DNA of 64,000 nt, taken from Selaginella moellendorffii (Eukaryota > Streptophyta > Lycopodiopsida > Selaginellales > Selaginellaceae). Positions 1 through 9,459 of the stretch are shown here, in pieces. Positions within the stretch are counted from its first letter, which is position 1; each line of letters begins with the position of its first letter. A model generated the notes under the pieces. The model did not search any database. It was not told where the DNA came from and was given only the letters and a program-made list of their open reading frames with translations. Where the stretch lies: contig NW_003314290.1 in the NCBI RefSeq assembly GCF_000143415.4, positions 611,470 through 675,469 of the forward strand, in the 5' to 3' direction. A program made the translations under genes and the position numbers.

Positions 1-1923
1 CAGAAGATGGGGTGGAAGGCCACATCGGCCGCAAGAACTTCCTTGAGATTCTGCTTCGTTTGGATGAGGCTGTGCATTCACCGGGCGACCAGCCTCGTCG
101 GAATGGCATGAGGCCTCACGTGATAACCCTACAATCTGACGGCCAACATATTCACTGGGATGGCATGGGGCCCCATGCGATACTGCAAGCCTTTGCTCCT
201 CCTCCAGCTGAACCCTGTATGGGGTTCGATCGACAAGGGCCTTATGCAAGGGTTGGCCGTTTAGCTCAGTCTGCGCACTTTGCAGAGACCTTAAGTGTTT
301 TGCTAGGGACGCAATCATCATGTTTGCACCCCCGCCACCCCATAGAGGTACAAAGAAGTTCCCATAGTTCTGGGCACCATGCCCATGAGCGATTATGCCA
401 AACAGAGACACAGGTAGCTGCATGGATGAAGAGATTGCCTTGGGGGCAGGATTGAGTCGAGGTAAGCACGTCTTTTTCTGGTCCATTTTGTCGTGGATGA
501 TGCAGAGGTAAGAGTCAGGTCTCTCCATGGAGAGAATCCTGTTATGATAATATGCAGTCCTGCAGCTTCTCTGCTCGATGTTGTGGTCGAGCCGCCTTCT
601 AACCAACGTCTCTCGCTCTTGAGCGCTGCAAGAATTCTTTGACAAAGCCATTTTCATAGCAGTGCACTCGTCACACTTTGAAAAGCTGAAGTACTTTCCT
701 ATACTCACATCCCTGAACCTGTTGCTCCACAATCTACTAAATCTAGATTGGCTTAGCTTCCTGTAGCCATTACTCTGGAGTTCCCGATTCACATCTTCCA
801 ATATGGCCCCCTTGGTATACATGGAAGGGAGAACTCGTTGGGTGTCTCGTGTTCCATCTTCCAAGAGGCGGGTTTTATCTGGTTGCTGCTCGCTACATGT
901 CTCAACAAACCTCTTGAAGATTGCCTCTCTATATACAACATGACCCCTGGTTTTGTGCGTACCGTCGTTCCCATGGACTGCCTGTTGAACCCTTTGTTCC
1001 TCGAACTCAGTTTTGATTCTGTAGAATGTGGTTCGAGGGACTCCATAAATGATTCTCCATGCCTTCATGCAGACCAAACCCCTCTGGAAGACCATGCCCC
1101 CCACCTGATGTTCTGAAGCATCAACAGATGACCGTAATGCCTCATACACAAAATTGCGAGCTGCCTTCCAGGACAATGTTTTGTATCTTGCTCTCTCCTC
1201 TTCAATAGCATCCCAATCAGCATGTTGACAGCAGCTCCTCTTGCAACAAGCAACTGTCGAGACCATTCGAACCTCCATCGCCATTTTCTGCCTTTTCGGT
1301 TCGTTGCTCAGATCCCTTTGGCTGCGCTTTAGGAAGGTGTACTTTCTTTTCCCATGAAGAGATGTTCTGTCATCAGTTGTAGTGGTGTTTGATTGTGAAT
1401 CCTTCACATTCTCAAACACTAAGTGCCTCAATTTCCACCGCACAATGCTTCCAATAGTTAGACTGTTTTCTTCTGTGTCAACAACCTCTAAAATCACAAC
1501 TCCAATATCATCCCAGCCCAATTCTTGATTAGCAACCGAATCTCTTGGATCGACAACTGTGGCTAAGCCCTCAGCTACCACCTCCCCCTCGGGGTTGTTT
1601 AGAAACACGTTCGCCTGAATCCATGTAGCACGGTTCTTAAGATCCACGGAGGGAACATGCGTCGCACTTGCGCTGTCCCCAACATCTGCTTTCTTCTGAA
1701 GATTTTTCAAGGCAACAACAACATTTACCCCGACGACCATCTCTCCTCGTTCAATAGCGACCACATTCCCATCGAAGACAGTCTCTACTGATACAGCAGC
1801 ATTGCCTTCCCCAAGCCTTTGACAGTGTATAACAAAGTTCCGATCCATAGACACAAGGGTCCCTTTTGCAACTCTCTTCCCACCATTCAAAATGTAAACC
1901 TTTTCCCCAACCCTGAAGGCCAT
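1..1923 (-). CDS. Transposase-like protein, partial (C-terminus beyond the left edge)
   Basis: An uninterrupted minus-strand reading frame of 641 codons starts at the ATG at 1923-1921 and runs off the left edge without a stop. Residues about 1-75 (MAFRVGEKVYILNGGKRV...) resemble the small beta-rich N-terminal domain of plant transposon proteins. The middle is charged and contains a nuclear-signal-like KRKYTFLKRSQ. Around residues 440-500 is a Cys pair (FSKCDECTAMKMAL), then 'RRRLDHNIEQRS' and 'YLCIIHDKMDQKKTCLPRL', where an acidic residue follows a beta strand as in DDE/RNase H-fold transposases. I infer a DDE-type transposase and cannot name the superfamily. An acceptor-like ctgcactttcag lies immediately upstream of the ATG, so a 5' intron is likely. 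Two 22-bp palindromes (103-124, 160-181) are read in frame near the right-hand part of the visible C-terminal region. Confidence 0.6.
   Translation of the reverse strand, partial: MAFRVGEKVYILNGGKRVAKGTLVSMDRNFVIHCQRLGEGNAAVSVETVFDGNVVAIERGEMVVGVNVVVALKNLQKKADVGDSASATHVPSVDLKNRATWIQANVFLNNPEGEVVAEGLATVVDPRDSVANQELGWDDIGVVILEVVDTEENSLTIGSIVRWKLRHLVFENVKDSQSNTTTTDDRTSLHGKRKYTFLKRSQRDLSNEPKRQKMAMEVRMVSTVACCKRSCCQHADWDAIEEERARYKTLSWKAARNFVYEALRSSVDASEHQVGGMVFQRGLVCMKAWRIIYGVPRTTFYRIKTEFEEQRVQQAVHGNDGTHKTRGHVVYREAIFKRFVETCSEQQPDKTRLLEDGTRDTQRVLPSMYTKGAILEDVNRELQSNGYRKLSQSRFSRLWSNRFRDVSIGKYFSFSKCDECTAMKMALSKNSCSAQERETLVRRRLDHNIEQRSCRTAYYHNRILSMERPDSYLCIIHDKMDQKKTCLPRLNPAPKAISSSMQLPVSLFGIIAHGHGAQNYGNFFVPLWGGGGANMMIASLAKHLRSLQSAQTELNGQPLHKALVDRTPYRVQLEEEQRLAVSHGAPCHPSEYVGRQIVGLSREASCHSDEAGRPVNAQPHPNEAESQGSSCGRCGLPPHLL
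103..124. repeat. 22-bp palindrome copy, inside transposase-like CDS
   Basis: Half-site ATGGCATGAGG is followed by CCTCACGTGAT, a near-perfect inverted repeat centred on GGCC. On the minus strand it encodes part of SREASCHS. Confidence 0.85.
160..181. repeat. 22-bp palindrome copy, inside transposase-like CDS
   Basis: ATGGCATGGGG followed by CCCCATGCGAT. It encodes part of SHGAPCHP on the minus strand. Confidence 0.85.
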
Positions 1924-2005
1924 TCTGAAAGTGCAGAAAAGAAGTTAAGACCATACAAAAAATGATTGGAGAATGGCCTAAATCATAACATACCAAACAA
2001 CCTCA

Positions 2006-2027
2006 ATAGCATGAGGCCACATGCCAT
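2006..2027. repeat. 22-bp palindrome copy
   Basis: ATAGCATGAGG followed by CCACATGCCAT. First of three copies in the 5' flank or 5' intron of the leftward transposase-like gene. Confidence 0.8.
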
Positions 2028-2075
2028 TATTCAAACATGCTATTGACACCCACGTGAAATTTTGCATTCACAAAA

Positions 2076-2097
2076 TTGGCATGAGCCCTCATACCAT
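2076..2097. repeat. 22-bp palindrome copy, diverged
   Basis: TTGGCATGAGC followed by CCTCATACCAT. Second copy upstream of the transposase-like gene. Confidence 0.7.
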
Positions 2098-2111
2098 TAG
2101 TAGTACCACTA

Positions 2112-2133
2112 ATGGCATGAGGCCTCACGCTAT
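2112..2133. repeat. 22-bp palindrome copy
   Basis: ATGGCATGAGG followed by CCTCACGCTAT. Third copy upstream of the transposase-like gene. Confidence 0.85.
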
Positions 2134-2693
2134 CTTTGGAAGTGGTCAATATCGCGTCCATGGCGAACATACCAGGAAGCACAAGTGCCGAATATCAAGA
2201 GGAAGCGGTAGCCACACCAAAGATAGTGCCGCTCGCAACACCGCAACTGCTCGTAGCGCCGCTCGCACAAACTGCCACTCGCATAAACTGCCGCTCGCAA
2301 TGGCGCTCGCAATGCCGCAACCGCTCGTAGACGCATAAACCACAGCCCACAACGCCGCTTACACAAGCAGCGCTCACTGCGCTCAGCGGAACCAAGAACA
2401 CGGCGCACAAAAATGATAGACCTAGGAATGAGTTCGAGAATTCAAAAATAACACACGCTTGAATGTCACATCAAATCCTCTGACAAACCAGATCTTATGA
2501 CTCCTCTGACAAATTTCAAACTGAGTAGCTTCTAGACTTTGCTGTCGGAGGTTGAACTTTGTCACATCATGTCCTTGCCTCGATCCAGCTGTGCCATGTC
2601 AGTGATTCGAACTTTGCCATGCCATGTCAGCGATCCGCGCCAAGATTATTCGCCGTGTAAAGGAATAATTATGCTCTGTGTGTACGTCCATTT

Positions 2694-2718
2694 ATGGCAA
2701 TATAAGGCCACACGCCAT
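2694..2718. repeat. Palindrome copy, diverged with 3-bp expansion
   Basis: The right half CCACACGCCAT is intact. The left half is disrupted (ATGGCAATATAAGG), giving 25 bp instead of 22. Confidence 0.55.
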
Positions 2719-2768
2719 TCAAAGAATAATGCTAGTCGAGCATTTTTTGGTGCATTTTTGGGTTCAAA

Positions 2769-2790
2769 ATTGCATGAGCCCACACGCTAT
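2769..2790. repeat. 22-bp palindrome copy, diverged
   Basis: ATTGCATGAGC followed by CCACACGCTAT, inside the block repeated at 3705 and 3990. Confidence 0.65.
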
Positions 2791-3126
2791 AAAGTTTACC
2801 TGTACCAAAAATAGAAACAGCTTTATTTACTTGGGAATTTAAGTGGTTGAGGCATTTTTAAACTTACAAACACATGCCCTACTTACATTCCTTTGGTTGC
2901 TTAAAATTCAAAAATATTATAAACCTTTCTTTTTGCATTTTCAATGTTTTCAATTATGGTTTTTGATTTTCGCAGGACCAGCCTAGTAATCTATTTGCAT
3001 CCCGTCATGTTTATAGCTAGCTTTTGTTTGTCCCCTTCGCTAGCCTGAGATACATCTGCTCGGCATCTGCCTCTTACAGCATTTGCCCAGAAAGGGCATC
3101 TTTCTTCACGCAACATTTGCCACATG

Positions 3127-3152
3127 TTTAGGGTTTAGGGTTTAGGGTTTAG
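3127..3152 (+). repeat. Interstitial plant-type telomeric repeat
   Basis: Three exact TTTAGGG units plus a partial fourth lie in tandem. This is the Arabidopsis-type telomere repeat in an internal position. Confidence 0.85.
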
Positions 3153-3625
3153 CAATTCAGTAACTTGATAAACATGCAAATACAGAACTTAATGCAAAAT
3201 CCTTTGATATGTCACAATGCCCCTAGGACCATAAACACATTTCAATAGAGAGGGTCCTTTTATTTCATAACTCCTTACGTAGATCTTGGTGAAACCAGAG
3301 TTAGTGAAGTTAGTTTCTTGTGATCTCGCATCTGATTGTGATGTCCCTTTGCAGTGTCGATGGAAAGGTCAATGCACACCAAACTGTAAAATCTTGGAGT
3401 AAAATAACGGTTGGATCTATGGCAAATGCCCCTGAAACATTGTAAGGCTCGTGTGGTCTCATGTGGTGTCCGATCGAGATGCTTCTTTGCAGGGTCATCA
3501 AGAAAGACATTGTATACTATTCTGTAAAATCTAGTTGCGATCTAACGGTTGGATCTCCAGAAAACTCAAAAAAATCTCGCGCGTGTCAGAATATCCTAGG
3601 AATATACTCCTATGTGCCCCTGAAA

Positions 3626-3647
3626 ATGGCATGCGGCCCCATGCCAT
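3626..3647. repeat. 22-bp palindrome copy
   Basis: ATGGCATGCGG followed by CCCCATGCCAT. Confidence 0.8.
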
Positions 3648-3704
3648 TCAAGAGATAACGCCAGATGACGCCGAGAATTTTTTGGTGCATTTTTTGGGTT
3701 CAAA

Positions 3705-3726
3705 ATTGCATGAGCCCACACGCTAT
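3705..3726. repeat. 22-bp palindrome copy, diverged
   Basis: ATTGCATGAGC followed by CCACACGCTAT, identical to the copy at 2769 and within the same duplicated block. Confidence 0.65.
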
Positions 3727-3863
3727 AAAGTTTATCTTTCCCAAATAGAGAAAAGTTTATCTATGTCATGTGAGGTAGTTACAGTCCTTTGTGCTCGGCA
3801 TCTGCCTCTTGCAGCATTTGCACTGAAAGGGAATTTTTCTCCATTCAGCATTTGGCCCTGAAA

Positions 3864-3885
3864 ATGGCATGCGCCCACACGCCAT
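3864..3885. repeat. 22-bp palindrome copy
   Basis: ATGGCATGCGC followed by CCACACGCCAT. Confidence 0.75.
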
Positions 3886-3989
3886 TCAAGGAATAGACGC
3901 CTGGATTTTTGGGTTTAAAATGTTTAGGGTTTTTTGGGTTTTTTCAAAATATTTTGGGTCCAACGTTTTTTGGGTTTCTTTGGTTCAAA

Positions 3990-4011
3990 ATTGCATGAGC
4001 CCACATGCTAT
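3990..4011. repeat. 22-bp palindrome copy, diverged
   Basis: ATTGCATGAGC followed by CCACATGCTAT, within the third copy of the repeated block. Confidence 0.65.
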
Positions 4012-4771
4012 AATATTGATTTGAAAGAAAAATAGAAACAGATAGAATTTCTTTATTTAGCTGAACATCTGCCATTTTTGGAAATACAAGATGTTTTGGA
4101 ATATCCAATCATGCATGGTATAAATATAGCGAGGGTATTAAATGATATCCCAATCATGATCTTTCTTTTGGATTTCGCGTGCATGCAGTCTGAGGAATGA
4201 TGACGTTGCGGATTTCTTTTGGATTTTACGTGCTTGCATGCGCACGGCAATCCAGAAATTAATGGTGGCGCCCAAGTCCGAGGAATGATGACGTGGCGGG
4301 ATTACCAACCGTTGTGACATTTCGCGCGTGTGAGGTTAGGTTTTGCATTTTGCTTCGTACTCGCGCTCGCGCTCGCATCACACTCGCGCTCCCGCTCGCA
4401 TCGCGCTCCCGCTCGCATCGCGCTCCCACTCGCGATCACGCTCACTTCTCTACAGGTTTCTCGTGTGCATCGGCGTCCACTCGCGCTTGCATCACACTCG
4501 CGCTTGCATCGCGCTCGTGTGCATCGGCGTCCACTTCAAGACACACCCAGTTTGTAACTTCGCCGCCAACTCCGCCGCCCACTCCGCCACCCACACGCAG
4601 CCCACTTGGCGTCCCGGGAGATTTCAGCGCCACTCTCCAACTGTAAGTGGCAGAGTAGCCTTGCTGCTACGATCTGCTGCACACACAGTGCACATTCGCC
4701 AGCGAGTCCAGCCTCGATTGTCACGGCCTCCATTCGGCTTCAAATGGTAAGTCTTTTAGGCCAAGTAGAAA

Positions 4772-4793
4772 ATGGCATGAGGCCACATGCCAT
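4772..4793. repeat. 22-bp palindrome copy, intronic
   Basis: ATGGCATGAGG followed by CCACATGCCAT. Confidence 0.85.
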
Positions 4794-4848
4794 TCAGTAG
4801 CAACATTGGCATGCACCGATTGGGCTCTCGAGTGCAGTCCGGTTACAG

Positions 4849-4870
4849 ATGGCGTGTAGCCTCACGCCAT
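4849..4870. repeat. 22-bp palindrome copy, intronic
   Basis: ATGGCGTGTAG followed by CCTCACGCCAT. Confidence 0.8.
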
Positions 4871-4908
4871 CTTAGGATGCAGCCTCAAGACATCTGATGC
4901 AGTGGTGA

Positions 4909-4930
4909 ATGGCGTGTGGCCTCACGTTAT
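4909..4930. repeat. 22-bp palindrome copy, intronic
   Basis: ATGGCGTGTGG followed by CCTCACGTTAT. Confidence 0.8.
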
Positions 4931-6164
4931 TTCCAGCTGCTAGCTTTTCATCTGTCAGCTCTAATTGTTGTGCATTTCTGAACAGGTGAGGAATTGCGTT
5001 CTTCTTCCAGCCACTGTCAATGTCGATGCAGAGAAGGGGGAGGAGCTCACCAGTTGGACTTTCGGGATGGAAGGCGAGGATCTGATGCTGTACAACACAG
5101 ATGGTGGGAGAAAAGAATGCATGGGGATCCTCATCCAAGTGACAGACACTCCATGCAGTTCCATGCAAGAATATGGACTGGCACTTGTGGTAGAGACAGC
5201 ATCCGCCTTCAAGATCCACCTTGCACATCCTAGCGGCTTCCCGGAGGGGGGCAGCGGCTATGAGGAATTCCTAGAGGGAGCTAGGGAGAGGTTGTCCAGG
5301 AGGCCCACAATTTCAAAGACGCTGCGGGTCTATGAAGATCACATGGAATCCACGGACCTCACCTACGGCGATGTTCAAAAACTATATTCCAACATTGAGC
5401 CGTTGAGAGTGCCTCCAGTTCGCGAAGCGAAGGGGAAGGGGGTCGATCTGGAAACTACCCCGAAGCTGAAAAGGGTGGTCAAGCTCAAGCCGACGTCCGA
5501 CTCTGCTGCTCCAAAAAAGAAGCTACTCGGTGATGCCATTGCCTCGGGTTCGAACACTACACCCACCAAAAAGAAGAGCCGCAAAGAGCAGAAAGAGCAA
5601 GAAGAGGCAACAAAAATCGTCGCAGATAATAGTACTTGTTACTATTCCAACAAAGTATATACAATCGACGTGAGCCGTATCGACATCCAAAGCAAATACA
5701 ACCACAGGCTAGTATCTGATGAGTGGGTGGAGAAACTGAAGCAGAAGATGCTGGCAAGTCCAGTAACACCCGACATCGCAGACGTGATCCCCTACTACCA
5801 AACAATGAAGGGCGAGACGAGGTTTCCAAACTTGATCAATAGGAAGGTGTTAGACGATCAGAACATCCGGTTCTATGCCGTCTCCGGGCAGCATTCTAGC
5901 TTGGCGATGCAAGAGATAGTTCTGGATATTATGGTGGGCGAGGAGGTGAAGAAAGTCTTCAAGACAAGAGTTGTCCGCCTGATAAAAGGCAACTCGCCCC
6001 TCCGATCTATCATATCCATCTCCCACGCGCAGAATGTCAAGCAAGAAACGTGCTACAAATCGGGTCTGCACGAGACATTGGCACGAACACGGAAGCTCTG
6101 GGTTCAACTGAAGAAGCCACAAAAACCAGGACAAGGACGTGCACTAGCAACTAGCGCCTGGCAG

Positions 6165-6218
6165 GTAAGCCTCGTTGCATGTGGCATAGCATGTGGCCTC
6201 ACGCCATTTCCATTGCAG
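6165..6218 (+). other. 54-bp intron carrying a palindrome, readable in frame
   Basis: Donor GTAAGC and acceptor CCATTGCAG bound a 54-nt phase-0 intron with no stop codon in the host frame. Retention would insert 18 residues (VSLVACGIAC...). The flanking exons join as SAWQ-EFSSLL. Confidence 0.7.
6186..6207. repeat. 22-bp palindrome copy, intronic
   Basis: ATAGCATGTGG followed by CCTCACGCCAT. It ends 11 nt before the 3' splice site. Confidence 0.8.
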
Positions 6219-7652
6219 GAATTCTCGAGTCTTCTCTCGAAAACACTGGGGGTCAATGACACACTCAGCATCCATAACATTCTACTCGCGACAAAAGTTG
6301 TTTTTGACAAATGGGTAGATGTGCTGAGGAGGTACCATGATGGGGAGTTGCTAAACTCAATGGGTGTGGAGGACGGCCGGAAGCCCAATGATTTGAAGCT
6401 CAACGCCTTGCGTCTCTCGCGGTCTCTAAACGACGACGACCTTCTGACAGTGGCTAATGCTCTTCTACGTGGTGAGGTAGTCTTCAACAAGACCAAAATG
6501 ACTCCCGGCCATATTGTGACATACGAGGACTTGTGCACGACTCTGAGAGCTCGTGCGCTATTGAAGGATTGGATCTTCGAGCAAGTGGCCGTGGAGAGGG
6601 TGAGCATCGACACCACGCAAGAGATGATGGAAGAGCTGGACTTGTCAAATGAAGACATCGACGAGTACGTGAAGGGGGCCCCCAAGTTCATCGATCTGCT
6701 GCGGGATGCCACGAAAAGTAAAGCTGAGAAGTTGGATCAATATCCAAATTTCATTAAGAGGGATGTCGACCGCCGGCTTCAGAAACAGCTCGACCCCGCA
6801 GCAGAGGCCTATCGAGAACCTTACCGGGTATACGTGAATTCGGATGAGGATCAAAGGTGGAGGAGCATCGTTTCCCGTGGAGATGAGCAGGTCAAGAGCA
6901 TCTTTTGTGTGATGGACTTCACAAACGAAGAGATCACTCATGCAGACGAAGTCAGCTCCATCATTGACTTAATGGTGGGACTTGCAAAGGTGGAATCTTC
7001 AGTCCACTATATGATCTACGACTCCGAATCCTATCACAAGTTCTGGAAGGCCTTGAACAAGGTGAAGGCTCGGTTGAAAGGCAAGGACATGCGGGAGATC
7101 CATGGGATAATGGCTAAAAAGAAGATACCGACGAATGTCCGCATCTTCACACTCGCCCTTGTTGTTGGTCCTGCAGCAAAGTGGGACTGGAGTGACTTCC
7201 CAACTTCGTTCAACAAGGCCGATCGAATTGATCTGAGGGAGGTCAATTTACCCGTGCCTGAGGAACTGAAGACGGCTATGGAGCTTTCGAATCCAATGAA
7301 AGCTCCAGGTGCAGCATGGGAAATGCTCAGCTGGGTCTTCAACGCAATAGCGGGTGACTCCAAGGGCAAATGCGTTGTCGAGTACAACTGCGGCAGACTA
7401 TTCTTTCGAGCCGCACTACTCAAGGGTGTTCCGTGTGTTGCGATGACAAACTCTATTGAAGAGGTGACTTCAATGGAGCATATAATTACAGTTGCCAAAG
7501 AAAAACAGTATCTTCTCTGCGAACCTGGTGAGTACGCACTTTAAGTTTAAATGTTATCTCACAAGCTCTGTATGCAGGAGCGTGGCCACCCCCAGATGCT
7601 GAAACGGCGTTAACAGCTACTGATGTTAGGCCGAGCTCACAACCTGCACAAG

Positions 7653-7690
7653 GTAAGGTCACGTGAGGCCTCACGCCATTTTGATTATAG
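7653..7690 (+). other. 38-bp phase-1 intron made mostly of a palindrome
   Basis: Donor GTAAGG, acceptor TTGATTATAG. Joining the exons keeps the frame (SSQPAQ-D-RCEYSD). The palindrome occupies 22 of the 38 nt. Confidence 0.65.
7658..7679. repeat. 22-bp palindrome copy, intronic
   Basis: GTCACGTGAGG followed by CCTCACGCCAT. It ends 11 nt before the 3' splice site. Confidence 0.75.
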
Positions 7691-7780
7691 ATCGTTGTGA
7701 ATATTCAGACACGAGGACTGAAAAGCGCACTGGTGGCACGTCGAAGAAGGACAAACAGACAAGCAATAGGAAAAAAGGAG

Positions 7781-7829
7781 GTACAAATTATATTTGCAAT
7801 GGCGTGTGGTCTCATGCCATTCCTTGCAG
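7781..7829 (+). other. 49-bp phase-1 intron with a palindrome
   Basis: Donor GTACAA, acceptor CCTTGCAG. Frame is kept across the junction (NRKKG-G-DTSSK). Confidence 0.7.
7799..7820. repeat. 22-bp palindrome copy, intronic
   Basis: ATGGCGTGTGG followed by TCTCATGCCAT. It ends 9 nt before the 3' splice site. Confidence 0.85.
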
Positions 7830-7973
7830 GAGACACTTCTTCAAAGGCAAAACAGGCAAGCACCAGCCAAGCTCAAACTGACAGTGGTCATAAAAAGCGA
7901 AAGCACGTTGGACAGTCGTCGGGATCCGAGGCGTTTGATTCGAAAAGGAAGAAGGGCAACGAAAAGATGATAG

Positions 7974-8020
7974 GTAATGCCTCGCGGTTATGGCGTGTGT
8001 GCTCATGCCATTCATTGCAG
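7974..8020 (+). other. 47-bp phase-1 intron with a palindrome
   Basis: Donor GTAATG, acceptor TTCATTGCAG. Frame is kept across the junction (NEKMI-D-QGLSER). Confidence 0.7.
7990..8011. repeat. 22-bp palindrome copy, intronic
   Basis: ATGGCGTGTGT followed by GCTCATGCCAT. It ends 9 nt before the 3' splice site. Confidence 0.8.
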
Positions 8021-9204
8021 ATCAAGGGCTGAGTGAAAGGAGCCAGTCACCACCTCCTGACTCAGATTCCTATGGCGGACTCCCCTTCCCCAATCTCAAT
8101 GGAGAGGTACAATGGATGAGGGATGCTTTTCAAGTCAGGGCCACGTTTTTCTCAGCTCGTCGTCTTTGAAGGGTGCAAGAATGTGCAGAAACCATGTTAA
8201 GACAGTCGGGTGAGGATACGGTCCTAGGTCAAGCACTAAAACAGGCTATGGATGTCTTGTATTTTGATATGGAGACTCGGCCAGATGATTTTCCCAAGAT
8301 GGTCCTGGAAAAACAGGCCATCCAGCCTGAGCAGCCTATGGAAGAAATGCAGGAGGGGGATGAGGAGCCAGAGAAAGATAATGAGCAAGAAGAGCAGAAG
8401 GACGAAGAGGAGGACAAAGAAGAGGAGGACGAAGAAGAGGAGGACGAAGAGGACTTGGATGGTCCTCACAATGGTGACGATCACAATAACGACGATGACG
8501 ATGATGACGACGATAGCCAGCCTGAGGTGGCCAAAGAGCAGCGGAGGAAGGTCATACAAGACAAACCATCAGGTAAATAATAGTACATCCATTCCTAACC
8601 TTTTACCATTTCTAATATTGTCCATGTAGGTCGCAGAAGAAATGGTAAGTAGAGATTATTCAGTTGAATTAAGATACAAACTCTAGCCTTTAGTGTCGAG
8701 GAAGGATAGTGCCAAGCAAGGGTCGAAACGTATGTCCAATCCTTCAAAATCAGCAGTGCGCCCAATAGCAGTTGATGGTAAATACAGTATAGTCGATTCA
8801 ATGTGCTAATGAGTTTGTTTTTAGTAGCCAGTAGGGAGGATACCATCTCAATCGAAGGGAGATATTTGGACATGCATATGGATCCGCCAGTGGACTCTAC
8901 TTGCCTGCAAGAGTTATCAGAGCTGGTGGAGGCTACTATCCATATCAACGCCAAGCAAGCTGACCACGCTCCACTTGATGCTGCCCATACCACTGAGTCA
9001 ATCTTGTCCACGTATCCAACTGACGGTGACCAGGCGCCATTGGACCCGCATGAGGCCGCCCCAGCCGCCGAGCCGGTCGTATCCTCATTTCCAACGGACT
9101 CAACGTGTGCCCAATCGTCTGACTACGCGCCATTGGAACCTCCCTACACCACCCCTGCTGCCTGTTCGGTCATGTCCACTTTGCCAACGGAGCCACCAGC
9201 TGAA

Positions 9205-9226
9205 ATGGCGTGTGATCACACGCCAT
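9205..9226. repeat. Perfect 22-bp palindrome inside an exon
   Basis: ATGGCGTGTGA followed by its exact reverse complement TCACACGCCAT. It encodes MACDHTP within the Pro/Thr-rich repeats. Confidence 0.9.
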
Positions 9227-9279
9227 CGGAACCACCCCATGCCACTGTTGAGCCAATTGTACCAGAGTCTACAGCTGAA

Positions 9280-9301
9280 ATGGCATGTGCCCACACGCCA
9301 T
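9280..9301. repeat. 22-bp palindrome inside an exon
   Basis: ATGGCATGTGC followed by CCACACGCCAT, exactly 75 bp after the previous copy. It encodes MACAHTP in the next protein repeat. Confidence 0.85.
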
Positions 9302-9459
9302 CGGATGCGATTGACCCCACATTGCAAAGGAGAGTATTTCCGCCCTTCACGTTTCCTCGACCAAAACCCTCTGAACGACCATCGGGAGCACCATTCGCTA
9401 ATATTGTAGATGGTAAAATTGACTTGTACCATTTTTTATGCTGACGCATTTCATTTCAG

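Larger units (their letters stand above)
2134..4743. other. Divergent intergenic region, repeat-rich, no convincing gene
   Basis: This 2.6-kb region separates the leftward transposase-like gene from the rightward ParB-like gene. It holds degenerate CGCTCGCA-type short repeats at both ends (about 2215-2340 and 4350-4530). It has three copies of a block containing 'ggttcaaaattgcatgagcc' (near 2761, 3697 and 3981) and two copies of a 'tgctcggcatctgcctctt' block (3057, 3791). A roughly 140-bp unit is duplicated at 3322-3600, and there are telomere-like repeats and several diverged palindrome copies. Short open frames here are low complexity or shared between the repeats. It may serve as a bidirectional promoter; that is inference. 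Confidence 0.6.
4747..4985 (+). other. Intron 1 of ParB-like gene with three palindromes
   Basis: The donor GTAAGT directly follows an ATG, and the acceptor TTTCTGAACAG precedes GTGAGGAATTGC, which continues the frame as M-VRNCVLLP. Palindromes lie at 4772, 4849 and 4909. The start assignment is inferred. An alternative ATG at 4965 would read through the acceptor. Confidence 0.5.

Noticed and set aside
4330-4750. Overlapping frames of 75-135 codons upstream of the ParB-like gene
   Set aside because: They come from degenerate CGCTCGCA-type repeats and have no matching splice structure. They may be 5' UTR.
8236-8559. 107-codon hydrophobic minus-strand frame
   Set aside because: It is the complement of the GAA/GAC-rich acidic exon, which gives Leu/Phe/Val runs by composition.
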